Made by a program: the position numbers and the translations under genes. This document shows, in pieces, positions 8,196-16,861 of a stretch of DNA of 58,099 nucleotides. The notes under the pieces were generated by a model. That model was given only the letters and a program-made list of their open reading frames with translations, did no database searches and was not told the DNA's origin. Numbering within the stretch: the first letter of the stretch is position 1; each line of letters starts with the position of its first letter. Source of the DNA: Bacillus suaedaesalsae (lineage in GTDB: Bacteria; Bacillota; Bacilli; Bacillales; SA4); NCBI RefSeq assembly GCF_016890225.1, contig NZ_JAFELM010000023.1, positions 1 through 58,099 on the forward strand, read 5' to 3'.

Positions 8196-9269
8196 TTAAG
8201 ATCCTTTTCTACTTTGTAGTGCATGAGTAATTAACGTTGATACGAAAATATGAAAATTAGCAAACCGAGGATCATTTGTTTGACCTTGCTTATATCGATA
8301 ATAGATTTGCTGACAAATAGTAGCTAATTTAAAGTAGGCAAAAGTTATATAATAATCTATATTCGCTAAGTCTCTACCGCTTTTCCTGGCATATCTCTCC
8401 ACAAATTCTTTTCTTGAATAAAAGCCCTTTGTCGCTGTGACAGATTGTTTCCCTAGCCCTAGTTTAAGTAGTTCTGGGTCATCATCTTGAATCCAATAGC
8501 TTAATGCTGCCCCTACATCTGCTAGTGGGTCTCCTATTGTGGTCATTTCCCAGTCAAATAGTCCTACCATCTTCGTAGGTGAATCAAAGGAGAACATCGC
8601 ATTATTTAATTTGTAATCATAATGGATAATAGTTGAATTAGGTGAAATAGGAATATTTGTTGCCAGCCATGTTGTTAACTCTTCTACTCCTTTAATATCA
8701 TCTGTTTTTGCCCTCACATATCGACCAATCCAGCCATGGACTTGTCTTTCCAAAAATCCTACAGGATGAGAAAGTTCCTGTAACTTTGTACCATTATAAT
8801 CAACTTCATGAAGTGTTACGAGAGTATCCACCATCTCCTCTGATATTGCACGGTAAAACTCATCGTTTATTACGATCTCTTTAGGAAATGATGTATCGTA
8901 CACAAACCCCCTTTTTCTCTCCATAATATAAAACTGGCTACCTACAATACTTTCATCATTACTAAAAGCATATGGCTTTGGTGCAAATGGAAATAAGGAA
9001 TGTAAATCTCGCAAAATTGAATGTTCTCGTTCCATATCATGTGCCTTTGGAGCAACCGGTCCTAGTGGTGGTCGCCTAAGTACAGCCTCCCAATTTCCAA
9101 CCTTTATTTCATAAGTTAAGTTGGAATGCCCTGCACCAAATTGTCTAATTTCTAGTTGGTCATTATTAAGCTCAAAGTGACTATGTAAAAATTCAAGTAA
9201 TCTCTCTTCATTTAGCTGTTCTTCCTTTCTAACAGGTATGGTATCTTTAAACTCATTTAGTTGATTCAT
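8196..9269 (-). CDS. APH-like phosphotransferase (ACAD10/11 kinase or LvaA type)
   Basis: An aminoglycoside-phosphotransferase-fold protein of the group fused to acyl-CoA dehydrogenase in animal ACAD10/11 and found as LvaA in Pseudomonas. Marks: FGAGHSNLTYEIKVGNWEAVLRR near residue 50 (nucleotide-binding loop and strand), the catalytic loop IIHYDYKLNNAMF and the metal motif GLFDWEMTTIGDPLADVG. LvaA-type enzymes phosphorylate the 4-hydroxyl of acyl-CoA so that a partner dehydrogenase can eliminate phosphate. I start at the ATG at 9269 (GGTGG seven bases upstream); an ATG pair at 9296 lacks such a site. The palindromic operator at 9322 lies directly upstream. Confidence 0.82.
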   Translation of the reverse strand: MNQLNEFKDTIPVRKEEQLNEERLLEFLHSHFELNNDQLEIRQFGAGHSNLTYEIKVGNWEAVLRRPPLGPVAPKAHDMEREHSILRDLHSLFPFAPKPYAFSNDESIVGSQFYIMERKRGFVYDTSFPKEIVINDEFYRAISEEMVDTLVTLHEVDYNGTKLQELSHPVGFLERQVHGWIGRYVRAKTDDIKGVEELTTWLATNIPISPNSTIIHYDYKLNNAMFSFDSPTKMVGLFDWEMTTIGDPLADVGAALSYWIQDDDPELLKLGLGKQSVTATKGFYSRKEFVERYARKSGRDLANIDYYITFAYFKLATICQQIYYRYKQGQTNDPRFANFHIFVSTLITHALQSRKGS

Positions 9270-9321
9270 ATTTTCCACCTGCTCTCTTTTCATCATTTTT
9301 TCAGTCTATTACACTACTATT

Positions 9322-9343
9322 AAATACTAACCGGTTAGTATTT
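9322..9343. promoter_or_regulatory. 22-bp perfect palindrome, probable TetR-family operator
   Basis: AAATACTAACC is followed by its exact reverse complement. It sits about 53 bases before the kinase start and overlaps the expected promoter. Fourteen of the central 16 bases recur before the acyl-CoA dehydrogenase gene at 14252-14267. The TetR gene at 9902-10465 is the obvious candidate regulator; this pairing is inferred. Confidence 0.75.
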
Positions 9344-9357
9344 ATCTGTTAGTCTTT

Positions 9358-9632
9358 AAATAAGGCTGTTTTCGCATACTTTGTTGCTATTTTTACAAAA
9401 AAGAATTTATTTTAGGTCCGTTGATTTCCGCTTCAGGCACACGCTTTCCGCGGGGAGGGATCTGATGGTTATTTTCACTATTGTGAAAAAACCTACCTCC
9501 TCGGCTTCGCCTGCGGGGTCTCACGATTCCCTCTATCTCCCGCAGGAGTCGAGTGCCTTCCGCTCCAATCAACTCAATGTTTTAACAGAGCTATCCAAAT
9601 AGCAACAATCTTTACGAAATGAGCCTGAAATA
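9358..9632. repeat. Class 2 palindromic repeat, copy F
   Basis: About 275 bp, nearly identical to the copy at 20347-20624. The ends are imperfect inverted repeats of about 30 bases (AGGCTGTTTTCGCATACTTT against the reverse complement of the right end, AGGCTCATTTCGTAAAGATT), so it looks like a miniature inverted-repeat element. The centre is the shared GC-rich core. It holds no gene. Confidence 0.85.
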
Positions 9633-9863
9633 AAGACTCTTATTAACAAACAATATTAATCTTTGTTACAGGTGTTTGCTTTCCACTGGGTAGTTTCAGT
9701 AGTATTTGTGCATGCGAGGGGTTCACCTAAGACAAAGGAATTCACTTTGTCATTTGTCCCGCTACTCCCATGCTTGCAAAGGATGTGCTGACCTCCCCAA
9801 GTTTGCCACAGGACAGGGTAGACTTGAGGAGGTTTTTACTCACAACCTAAATATAATAATTGT
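9633..9863. other. Non-coding block with dyads, no gene seen
   Basis: About 230 bases richer in GC than the surroundings, with short dyads such as CAAAG/CTTTG, ACCTCCCC and TTGAGGAGGT. It may be a degenerate relative of the neighbouring repeats. No reading frame has a ribosome binding site. Confidence 0.4.
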
Positions 9864-9891
9864 AGGAAAAGGGGACAATACTCCTTTTCCT
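9864..9891. terminator. Hairpin downstream of the TetR gene
   Basis: AGGAAAAGG pairs perfectly with CCTTTTCCT around ten bases, eleven bases after the TetR stop. The following bases on the minus strand are only partly T-rich. Confidence 0.5.
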
Positions 9892-9901
9892 ATTGATTGT
9901 T

Positions 9902-10465
9902 TTATATACTTATCCCTTTTAAAACCATATCGGTAAATATTTTCGCAACTTCCTGATCAGACTTCTTTCCATTTGGCTTAAACCATTGATAACTCCAATT
10001 GGTCATTCCTAAAATTCCAAATGAAACGATATCTGAAGATAAATCTTCATGAAATTCTTTTTTATCTTTTCCTTCCTCAAGTAATTCTTGTAGGTTATTC
10101 CTAAATATCTCACGCTTCTTTATTAGGTCCTCTTTATGCTCTTCGCTTAAATTTTTCATTTCACGGAAAAATACGCGTGCACTTTCACCTTGAGACTCAA
10201 TGATCGAGATGAGCATAAACACGATTTCATAAAGCTTTTCCTTACAGCTTTTATTACGTTCTTTTAATATTTGATCTTGTCGCTTCAGGACATCGTCAAT
10301 ATATCCATTGTGAATATCCATTAACAATTCCTCTTTACTTGTAAAGTAATAATAAAATGTGCCTTTTGTAACATGTAAATGGTTTACAATATCTTGAATA
10401 GAAGTTTCGGAAAATCCATTTTTCTCGAATAGTAGAATGGCTTGTTCAGTGATCTTCTCCTTCAC
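9902..10465 (-). CDS. TetR family regulator of the acyl-CoA cluster
   Basis: A 187-residue TetR-type repressor. The N-terminal helix-turn-helix reads AILLFEKNGFSETSIQDIVN and then LHVTKGTFYYYFTSKEELL; the rest is the helical ligand-binding domain. It starts with GTG, preceded by GAGGAAG, and is the last gene after the CoA ligase on the same strand. Two palindromic sites that share the ACTAAC-GGTT-GTAT pattern flank the cluster, so it probably represses both transcription units and responds to an acyl-CoA intermediate, as FadR, PsrA and LiuR do. The ligand is unknown. Confidence 0.88.
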   Translation of the reverse strand: MKEKITEQAILLFEKNGFSETSIQDIVNHLHVTKGTFYYYFTSKEELLMDIHNGYIDDVLKRQDQILKERNKSCKEKLYEIVFMLISIIESQGESARVFFREMKNLSEEHKEDLIKKREIFRNNLQELLEEGKDKKEFHEDLSSDIVSFGILGMTNWSYQWFKPNGKKSDQEVAKIFTDMVLKGISI

Positions 10466-10499
10466 TCTTTCTTCCTCACAATCTTACGTTCATTTCCAT

Positions 10500-12116
10500 T
10501 TAGTTAGAACTTATTACATTCTCTTCTTTTATCACACGACGTAATATTTTCCCCACACTTGTCTTAGGTAGCTCTGTTCGAAACTCTACAATTCTAGGAA
10601 TTTTATAAGCTGACATATTCTCTTTACAATATTGGGTAATTTCATCCGATGACGCTTCTTTACCGGCCTTTAATACAAGGACAGCTTTCACTGTTTCACC
10701 ACGGTATTCATCAGGCACGCCCACTACCACTGCTTCTTGCACTGCTGGGTGCTCATATAGGATTTCTTCAATATCACGAGGATAAATATTAAAACCTCCC
10801 GCAATAATCATGTCTTTTTTGCGATCTACAATTGAAACATAACCCTCGTCGTCCACACGAGCAATATCTCCCGTATATAACCAGCCATCTCGTAATGTAT
10901 TTGCGGTTTCATCGGGCATGTTCCAATATCCTTTCATTATTTGAGGGCCACGAATGATTAGTTCCCCAAGTTCACCTGGCTTTACCTCTTCTAACCCCGC
11001 TGCTAGATCAACTACTTTGTACTCAGTTGATGGATACCCTATACCAACAGTCCCTGGTTTACGTTCTGCAAAGGTTGGATTACAATGAGTTACCGGAGAG
11101 GCTTCGGATAATCCATACCCTTCTAAAATTTTCGCTCCAGTTTTCCTTTCAAATTCCTTTAATAATTCAACAGGCATCGGAGCACTTCCACTATTACAAA
11201 TTCGAATCGTATCGATACCGTATTTTTCTGCTTCAGGGTGATTGGTCAAAGCCACATACATTGTTGGTACACCTGGGAAAATGGTAGGACGTTCCGCTTT
11301 TATCGTATTCAATACTTCCTCTATATCAAATTTTGGTAATAGAATATTGGTAGAGCCAGTCAAGATGTTATAGTTCATACAAACTGTCATTCCGAAAACA
11401 TGAAACAATGGAATTACTGTTAAGCATCGCTCTTCTCCATGCCTAATATCATCCTTAAAAAATTCAGCAGATTGATAAATATTCGCAATTAAGTTGCTGT
11501 GAGTTAACATCGCTCCTTTGGATCGTCCTGTTGTTCCACCTGTATACTGCAAGACCGCAACGTCCTCTTGAGGATTGATTTCAACAGGAGTTACTTTCCC
11601 ATTTCCTGTATGCATAAACTCATCAAAGGTCTTATCAGGGGCAAAGCTGTGCTCCGTTGGCTGAAGGCTTACAACAATTACATTTTTCACATATGTCTCA
11701 GATTGAATCGCTTTTAATCTTGGAAGTAATGCATCAAATATGACAATGGACTCAGCACCTGAATCTTGTAGAATGTATTGAAGTTCTCTTTCAACAAGCA
11801 TAGGATTGATTTGTGTCACAATGCTACCGGCAAGAAGTGCTCCATAATAGGAGATGACATATTGAGGACAGTTCGGTAGCATAATGGCAACACGGTCCCC
11901 CTTATTAACATTTCCTTGCTGCAACGCTGAAGCAAATGCATTTGTTAGCATTGATAACTCTGTATAGGAGATTTTTTTGTGATAAAAACTAAGCGCAGTG
12001 TTTGTTGGAAATTTGGTAGTAGATTGTTGTAGTAATTCTGGAAGGGAAATAGTTGGGATATCAAGTTCAGTTGAAATATGATCAGGATAACAGTTTAACC
12101 ATGCTTTTTTACTCAT
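10500..12116 (-). CDS. Long- or medium-chain fatty-acid-CoA ligase
   Basis: A 538-residue AMP-forming acyl-CoA synthetase. Visible motifs in order: the P-loop-like YTGGTTGRSKGAMLTHSNL, GYGLSEASPVTH, GWLYTGDIARVDDEGY, DRKKDMIIAGGFNIYP, and the C-terminal adenylation lysine in LPKTSVGKILRRVI. It converts a free acid to its CoA thioester with ATP. It lies 34 bases before the TetR gene and 96 bases after the SDR, in one direction with the acyl-CoA dehydrogenase. In the lva comparison it takes the place of LvaE. Chain specificity cannot be read from sequence. Confidence 0.92.
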   Translation of the reverse strand: MSKKAWLNCYPDHISTELDIPTISLPELLQQSTTKFPTNTALSFYHKKISYTELSMLTNAFASALQQGNVNKGDRVAIMLPNCPQYVISYYGALLAGSIVTQINPMLVERELQYILQDSGAESIVIFDALLPRLKAIQSETYVKNVIVVSLQPTEHSFAPDKTFDEFMHTGNGKVTPVEINPQEDVAVLQYTGGTTGRSKGAMLTHSNLIANIYQSAEFFKDDIRHGEERCLTVIPLFHVFGMTVCMNYNILTGSTNILLPKFDIEEVLNTIKAERPTIFPGVPTMYVALTNHPEAEKYGIDTIRICNSGSAPMPVELLKEFERKTGAKILEGYGLSEASPVTHCNPTFAERKPGTVGIGYPSTEYKVVDLAAGLEEVKPGELGELIIRGPQIMKGYWNMPDETANTLRDGWLYTGDIARVDDEGYVSIVDRKKDMIIAGGFNIYPRDIEEILYEHPAVQEAVVVGVPDEYRGETVKAVLVLKAGKEASSDEITQYCKENMSAYKIPRIVEFRTELPKTSVGKILRRVIKEENVISSN

Positions 12117-12195
12117 TTTTTACATTCCTCCATTATTTTAATAGTTTTATAGAAGGATGCTTAAGTCTAGGGTGACATGTCTATTTGTTACCATT

Positions 12196-12225
12196 CATAG
12201 CATTACATAGCATTACATAGCGTGA
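12196..12225. repeat. Short tandem duplication at the SDR stop codon
   Basis: CATAGCATTA recurs in tandem (CATAGCATTACATAGCATTA) and runs on into the last codons of the SDR gene. This looks like a small slippage duplication that does not alter the protein. Confidence 0.6.
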
Positions 12226-12986
12226 GTACCACCATCGACGACAATGACGTTACCTGTTACAAAGTCTGATGCATGTGAGGCTAAAAATACTGCAGCACCC
12301 TTTAAATCATGTTCGGAACCGAATCTACCTAATGGTGTTGCTCCAAGAATTTGCTCTTTTCCATGTTCGATTAAGATTTGAGACATTTTCGTTGGAAAAA
12401 ATCCAGGTGCAATTGCATTGACATTAATATTATATTGCCCCCATTTCACTGCTAAATCTTTTGTAAAGGTTATTACTGCGCCTTTACTTGTGTTATATCC
12501 AATCGTATCCATATACCGTGGATCAGTACCACCCAACCCTGCAACAGAGGAGATGTTAATGATTTTTCCTGACTTTTGCTCAATCATTACTTTCCCGACT
12601 TCTTGAGACATTAAAAAAGTTCCTGTTACATTAACCTTCAGTACCTTTTCCCATGCTTCAAGCGGCATCGCGGCTGCTGGAGCTCCCCATGTTGCACCGC
12701 TATTGTTAATTAAAATATCGATTGCACCAAATTCATCAATTGTTCTTTTTACAACATACTTTACATCTTCAGGATTTGTAATATCACATTTTAATGCGAG
12801 TGTTTTAACACCAAGCTCATTTAATTTCCCGCTAACTTCCTCACACGCTTCTACATTCCTCGAGCACACAACTACATTTGCCCCAGCTTCAGCAAAACCT
12901 GTTGCGATTTGTTCGCCAAGACCTCTTCCTCCACCTGTAACGATGGCAGTCTTTCCAGTAAGAGCAAATAGTTTCATAACATTCAT
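12213..12986 (-). CDS. Short-chain dehydrogenase/reductase
   Basis: A classical SDR of 257 residues: cofactor motif TGGGRGLGEQIA, NNSGATWG, catalytic serine in INISSVAG, YNTSKGA (Tyr-x-x-x-Lys) and the terminal VTGNVIVVDGGTHAM. SRN after the second strand suggests NADP. AGGAGGG lies twelve bases before the ATG. Genomic company (acyl-CoA dehydrogenase upstream, CoA ligase downstream) points to a 3- or 4-oxoacyl-CoA or hydroxyacyl-CoA oxidoreductase; it would match LvaD in the lva comparison. Confidence 0.85.
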   Translation of the reverse strand: MNVMKLFALTGKTAIVTGGGRGLGEQIATGFAEAGANVVVCSRNVEACEEVSGKLNELGVKTLALKCDITNPEDVKYVVKRTIDEFGAIDILINNSGATWGAPAAAMPLEAWEKVLKVNVTGTFLMSQEVGKVMIEQKSGKIINISSVAGLGGTDPRYMDTIGYNTSKGAVITFTKDLAVKWGQYNINVNAIAPGFFPTKMSQILIEHGKEQILGATPLGRFGSEHDLKGAAVFLASHASDFVTGNVIVVDGGTHAM

Positions 12987-13016
12987 TCGTTTTGAGTTCC
13001 CTCCTCGTTTCTTCCA

Positions 13017-14228
13017 TTAGTCTCTATATTTACGAAGTTCGAGCTTTGCAATTTGTGCCTTATGAACTTCATCAGGACCATCAGCTAAACGTAATGTTCT
13101 TGCATTCGCCCAATTGGCTGCTAAAGTAAAATCATCACTTACCCCCGCTGCACCTAATGCTTGTATCGCACGATCAATAACGTTTAAAGCCATCGTAGGT
13201 GCAACTACTTTAATCATTGCAATTTCAGTTTTTGCTTCTTTGTTACCTACAGTATCCATCATATAAGCAGCCTTTAATGTTAATAATCTTGCCTGCTCAA
13301 TCTCAACTCTTGAATTAGCAATCCATTCATGGACAACACCTTGTTCTGCAAGCCTTTTACCAAATGCCACTCTATTTTGAACACGCTTACATAATTGTTC
13401 TAGTGCACGTTCTGCAGTTCCTATTAATCTCATACAATGGTGGATCCGACCTGGACCTAACCTTCCTTGTGCAATAGCAAAGCCTTTGCCCTCGCCCCAA
13501 ATCATATTTTCCTTTGGAACTTTTACATGATGAAACGTAATCTCTGCATGTCCGTGTGGAGCATGATCATAACCGAAAACTGGTAATAGTCTTTCAATTT
13601 TCACTCCATCAGTATCGAGTGGGACGAGAATCATTGATTGTTGTTCATGTTTCGGTGCATGAGGGTTACTTTTCCCCATCACAATGGCGATTTTGCAACG
13701 TGGATCGCCAGCCCCTGAAGACCACCATTTACGCCCATTTATGACATATTCATCTCCCTCACGAGTAATACTTGCTTCAATATTGGTAGCATCAGAGGAA
13801 GCAACATCGGGCTCTGTCATAGAAAAGCAAGATCTAATCTCACCTTTTAGCAATGGAGCAAGCCACATACGCTTTTGTTCTTCGGTTCCGTAACGCGCTA
13901 AAACTTCCATATTCCCTGTATCAGGTGCATTGCAATTGAAGACTTCAGGACCAATTATGGATCTCCCCATAATCTCACATAAAGGGGCATATTCTATATT
14001 CGTTAGTCCAGCTCCATATTCACTTTCAGGTAAAAATAAGTTCCATAAGCCTTCTTTTTTTGCCTTTTCTTTTAACTCTTCCATAATGGGAGGTACTTGT
14101 GCCCATCTGTTTTCTTGTCCATTTAATTGTTCTTCAAACAATCGTTCATTTGGGTATACATGTTCTTCCATAAAGCTCGTTAGTTTTTCTTGAAGCATTT
14201 TCACTTTATCAGAATATGAGAAATCCAT
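13017..14228 (-). CDS. Acyl-CoA dehydrogenase, ACAD10/11-like
   Basis: A 403-residue FAD-dependent acyl-CoA dehydrogenase. It shows [16 protein letters not shown] (flavin/substrate loop), [21 protein letters not shown], the helix-bundle part with [14 protein letters not shown], and [26 protein letters not shown] near the C-terminus. This long, [11 protein letters not shown]-bearing subgroup is the one fused to an APH kinase in ACAD10/11. AAAGGAGG precedes the ATG, and the second operator-like palindrome lies in its promoter. It is first in the run dehydrogenase, SDR, ligase, TetR. It may act as a phosphate-eliminating enzyme on 4-phosphoacyl-CoA or as an ordinary dehydrogenase. Confidence 0.9.
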   Translation of the reverse strand: MDFSYSDKVKMLQEKLTSFMEEHVYPNERLFEEQLNGQENRWAQVPPIMEELKEKAKKEGLWNLFLPESEYGAGLTNIEYAPLCEIMGRSIIGPEVFNCNAPDTGNMEVLARYGTEEQKRMWLAPLLKGEIRSCFSMTEPDVASSDATNIEASITREGDEYVINGRKWWSSGAGDPRCKIAIVMGKSNPHAPKHEQQSMILVPLDTDGVKIERLLPVFGYDHAPHGHAEITFHHVKVPKENMIWGEGKGFAIAQGRLGPGRIHHCMRLIGTAERALEQLCKRVQNRVAFGKRLAEQGVVHEWIANSRVEIEQARLLTLKAAYMMDTVGNKEAKTEIAMIKVVAPTMALNVIDRAIQALGAAGVSDDFTLAANWANARTLRLADGPDEVHKAQIAKLELRKYRD

Positions 14229-14251
14229 TTCTATCCTCCTTTACAAAACTA

Positions 14252-14267
14252 ACTAACTGGTTGGTAT
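14252..14267. promoter_or_regulatory. Second TetR-type operator, before the acyl-CoA dehydrogenase
   Basis: ACTAACTGGTTGGTAT differs from the perfect palindrome at 9325-9340 at two of 16 positions. It lies 24 bases upstream of the start codon, between the promoter region and the ribosome binding site. Confidence 0.7.
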
Positions 14268-14390
14268 GTAACATATTTTCATCATACTATTTTTATCAGA
14301 AAATTCCAAGTATTCATTTTAATTGCACTTCCTTTTATTAAACTTACTATTTGGTTATGAAATCTATGATAGTTGCTTAGAAAAAATAGA

Positions 14391-14730
14391 AAAAGAGGCT
14401 GGGTCAAAAGCATTTTCGGCGAAGAAAAATCCGAACAATCAACTCAAATTCGTTTAATAGGATTTGAATGAGTTCGGATTTTTTTATTTATTTTGTTAGA
14501 AACTACGTTTTGTTTTAAGGTATGTTCTAGCTGTTAATTGGAGTGCAAGACGAAGACTCCTGCGGGAGAAGCGAGTTAGGTGAGACCCCGCAGGGAGGAA
14601 CGACTGAGGAGGCTCACCAACACCCCGCGGAAAGCTAAGTCTTGCACGGAAATTAACAGCTGTATTAAAAGCCTATCTAATTTGAAATCGTTCGTCTCTA
14701 GATATCGTGTTTTAGTTTTGTCCTAGCCTC
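14391..14730. repeat. Class 3 palindromic repeat, copy E
   Basis: About 340 bp, bounded by AAAAGAGGCTGGG and CCTAGCCTC. The left part has a terminator-like hairpin (AATCCGAAC...GTTCGGATT followed by seven T). The right part has the GC-rich core in the form TGCGGGAGAAGCGAGTTAGG...CCCCGCGGAAAGC, flanked by AGCTGTTAATT/AATTAACAGCT. This core form matches the flank of the IS element at 1816. The repeat ends exactly at the stop codon of the next gene. Confidence 0.85.
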
Positions 14731-15246
14731 CTATCCTTCTATTAACGAATTTATATTTGGCCAACCAAATGCAATTTCTTGATGTTTTTCTTTACCGATA
14801 TCAATCTGAGCAGTTGCAACCTTCACTGGTTTGAATGATTGGTAAAATTGAACGGATGGATTTTTTGATAGAACCCAAACTAATATCGACTTGAAATTTC
14901 CTATTTCTTTCATTTCTTTTGAGAAAGCTTGAACTAGTTTTTTCCCGATTCCACATTTTTGGTGCTGCTTTAATATATAGATCGCATAAAGCTCACCATC
15001 GTAACCGTACTCTTTTGTTCGTTCTTTTCCACCACTAATAAAACCTACTACTTGGTGATCAACTTCTGCAACCCAAACAAAATTTGGACTTGATAAAGCT
15101 TTCATCCAGAGTTTTTCACGCTCTTCATATTTTAAAGTTGATAGATATTCATCCGAGACAATTCCTTTATAAGTCGTTTTCCAGCTATTAACATGCACGA
15201 TTGCCATTTGCTGTACATCTTTTAATTCTGCTTTTCGAATATTCAA
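14731..15246 (-). CDS. GNAT family N-acetyltransferase
   Basis: An acetyl-CoA-dependent N-acetyltransferase of about 171 residues. The acetyl-CoA loop is YILKQHQKCGIGKKLVQAF (Q-x-x-G-x-G/A type), with VDHQVVGFISGG before it and NPSVQFYQSFKPV after it. I prefer the TTG at 15246, giving MNIRKAELKDV, eleven bases after GAGGAG; a GTG at 15258 that overlaps the previous stop is the alternative. It is last of four closely packed genes. The substrate is unknown. Confidence 0.8.
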   Translation of the reverse strand: MNIRKAELKDVQQMAIVHVNSWKTTYKGIVSDEYLSTLKYEEREKLWMKALSSPNFVWVAEVDHQVVGFISGGKERTKEYGYDGELYAIYILKQHQKCGIGKKLVQAFSKEMKEIGNFKSILVWVLSKNPSVQFYQSFKPVKVATAQIDIGKEKHQEIAFGWPNINSLIEG

Positions 15247-15254
15247 GGTATTTC

Positions 15255-16025
15255 TCACTCCTCATCAATATTACTAGACTTATATTGCTCAATGATAGAA
15301 ACTAGGAAATCTAGAGTATCTTTAACTTCTTCAGTTATTGTAAAATTAACACCATTATGATAAGAGTGAACTGCATCCCATACTACTTCTGTATATGGAG
15401 AAGCTAATTTGTCTGTTGCCCATTCCCCACCCTCTAACTTAGATACAAGTTTACCTTCTGCGAGAAACATCCAAACTCTTGATAAATTTAATAAATAGTA
15501 AACTGGTTCATTTTTATAATGAATTGTTGCATCTTGAATATCTCGTAAAATAGAGTCTTTAAAGTGTTCAACTGGAACACCGCTAAACACACTGTTAATT
15601 GGAGAGCCATATAAACAAATACCTTTTTCAAGTAATACTGATATATGTGCCGCTAAATCATAGTCAACTAAGTTCTCACACATTTCTCCATTATATTTAT
15701 ATGTTTCAATATAACTTGAACTTGCATGTAACTCGAAAGGTGTCGGATATATAAAGGGATTCACTGCATCTTTCGTAACAATACTCATTTCTAAGCCCTT
15801 CCTTGGTGCTTCTGCTGATAATTCTACAAGAAGATTCATCATTGCTTCTTTTACACTTTTCGTAAGTTTCTCTTTCACAACTACAAGATAATCAACATCA
15901 CTCATTGAAGTTGCACACCCGAATGCTATGGAACCATGTAAGTAAATTCCTAGCAATTTATCGTTCAATACAGCCTTATGTGTTACAACCAACTTTTCTA
16001 ACAACGTCTTAAATCTTGTATTCAT
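15255..16025 (-). CDS. Aminoglycoside adenylyltransferase-like protein (DUF4111)
   Basis: A 256-residue protein with the nucleotidyltransferase signature YLHGSIAFGCATSMSDVDYLVVV (GSx10DxD) near residues 28-50 and a C-terminal helical DUF4111-type domain, the arrangement of AadA/ANT(9) streptomycin-spectinomycin adenylyltransferases. Its ATG overlaps the stop of the VOC gene by four bases, so translation is coupled. It might adenylylate an antibiotic or another hydroxylated small molecule. Resistance cannot be claimed from sequence alone. Confidence 0.78.
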   Translation of the reverse strand: MNTRFKTLLEKLVVTHKAVLNDKLLGIYLHGSIAFGCATSMSDVDYLVVVKEKLTKSVKEAMMNLLVELSAEAPRKGLEMSIVTKDAVNPFIYPTPFELHASSSYIETYKYNGEMCENLVDYDLAAHISVLLEKGICLYGSPINSVFSGVPVEHFKDSILRDIQDATIHYKNEPVYYLLNLSRVWMFLAEGKLVSKLEGGEWATDKLASPYTEVVWDAVHSYHNGVNFTITEEVKDTLDFLVSIIEQYKSSNIDEE

Positions 16026-16420
16026 GAAGCTACAACTTCCACTTTTATTCTGTCCGGGTCCTCAAAGAAGAGCGCATAATACTCTTGTCCTCCAGCAAAA
16101 GGGTAGCGTTCTTCATATAGCAAGGTACACCCTCTCTCTTTTACAGCCCTGGCAAACTCATCCACTTCTTCCTTCGTGTTTACATGAAAGGCTAGATGAT
16201 TTAACCCGACGCCTTTGCGATGATAAGGATTTTGTTTATATTTTTCCTCAACCTGAACAAACACAAGGTAGGTATAATCTAGTTTATAGCTTTTTCCCTT
16301 CTCCCATTGTTGATATTCTTTATATCCTAATTCTTTTAAAAACCAATCCCAAAATTGTAGGCTCTCCTGTAGGTTAGATACATACAATTCAAGATGATGT
16401 ATAGCGCCTCTCTTTTTCAT
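16022..16420 (-). CDS. VOC/glyoxalase fold protein
   Basis: A 132-residue vicinal-oxygen-chelate protein. The first module opens with IHHLELYVSNLQESLQFWDW and the second with GLNHLAFHVNTKEEVDEFA, ending FFEDPDRIKVEVV, with histidines and a glutamate placed as metal ligands. Members include glyoxalases, dioxygenases and fosfomycin or bleomycin resistance proteins. It overlaps the upstream stop by one base (TAATG) and the downstream start by four. Confidence 0.82.
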   Translation of the reverse strand: MKKRGAIHHLELYVSNLQESLQFWDWFLKELGYKEYQQWEKGKSYKLDYTYLVFVQVEEKYKQNPYHRKGVGLNHLAFHVNTKEEVDEFARAVKERGCTLLYEERYPFAGGQEYYALFFEDPDRIKVEVVAS

Positions 16421-16806
16421 TACACTACTTCCTCTTCTACTTTTATTAATAATTCATTAATATTGTCTGAAATCATCGTTACTCCTTCTATATGATAAAA
16501 TGTACACGATGATAATGGATCGTTTATTCTGAATTCAGTATATATGTATACAGGTTTATTCATCCCTATTGCTATTCCAATTTCAATATGAGTACCCTTT
16601 CCTCCAGGCAACAAAGCAATTAATACATCCGCTTCTTGAACCCCTTTCTTCTCAGCTTCCCCGATGATAGATAATTTTTCGAATGAATCGGCGTTGTCAT
16701 TTTTTGTCCAGTCGTATGTATGATGATGACCTTTTTCGCATAGAACCATCGATACTTGCTGAACTGTTTCTTTATTTTGAAGACCTGATGCAATATAAAA
16801 TTTCAT
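16420..16806 (-). CDS. Nucleoside 2-deoxyribosyltransferase-like protein
   Basis: 128 residues: MKFYIASGLQNKETVQQVS, ADVLIALLPGGKGTHIEIGIAIG and a PVYIYTE strand, the Rossmann-like fold of nucleoside 2-deoxyribosyltransferases. The Glu in THIEIGIA matches the family nucleophile region. AAGGAG precedes the ATG. It is first of a four-gene minus-strand set with one- and four-base overlaps; the set has a small-molecule-modifying character. Confidence 0.72.
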   Translation of the reverse strand: MKFYIASGLQNKETVQQVSMVLCEKGHHHTYDWTKNDNADSFEKLSIIGEAEKKGVQEADVLIALLPGGKGTHIEIGIAIGMNKPVYIYTEFRINDPLSSCTFYHIEGVTMISDNINELLIKVEEEVV

Positions 16807-16861
16807 TTCTTCTGCTCCTTGTCTTGCTTTCTCAATTCATGAAAAGAGAAAGAAAAAATAT

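Noticed and set aside
9706-9936. A 76-codon plus-strand frame across the TetR terminator
   Set aside because: No binding site, it runs into the end of the TetR gene on the other strand, and it covers dyad-rich non-coding sequence.
12703-13020. Frames on the opposite strand of clear genes, such as this one and 13930-14193
   Set aside because: They are shadows of SDR and acyl-CoA dehydrogenase codons, with no binding site or protein-like composition.
16024-16377. Plus-strand frame opposite the VOC gene
   Set aside because: The minus-strand gene has clear VOC motifs and overlaps its neighbours as an operon gene; the opposite frame has neither.
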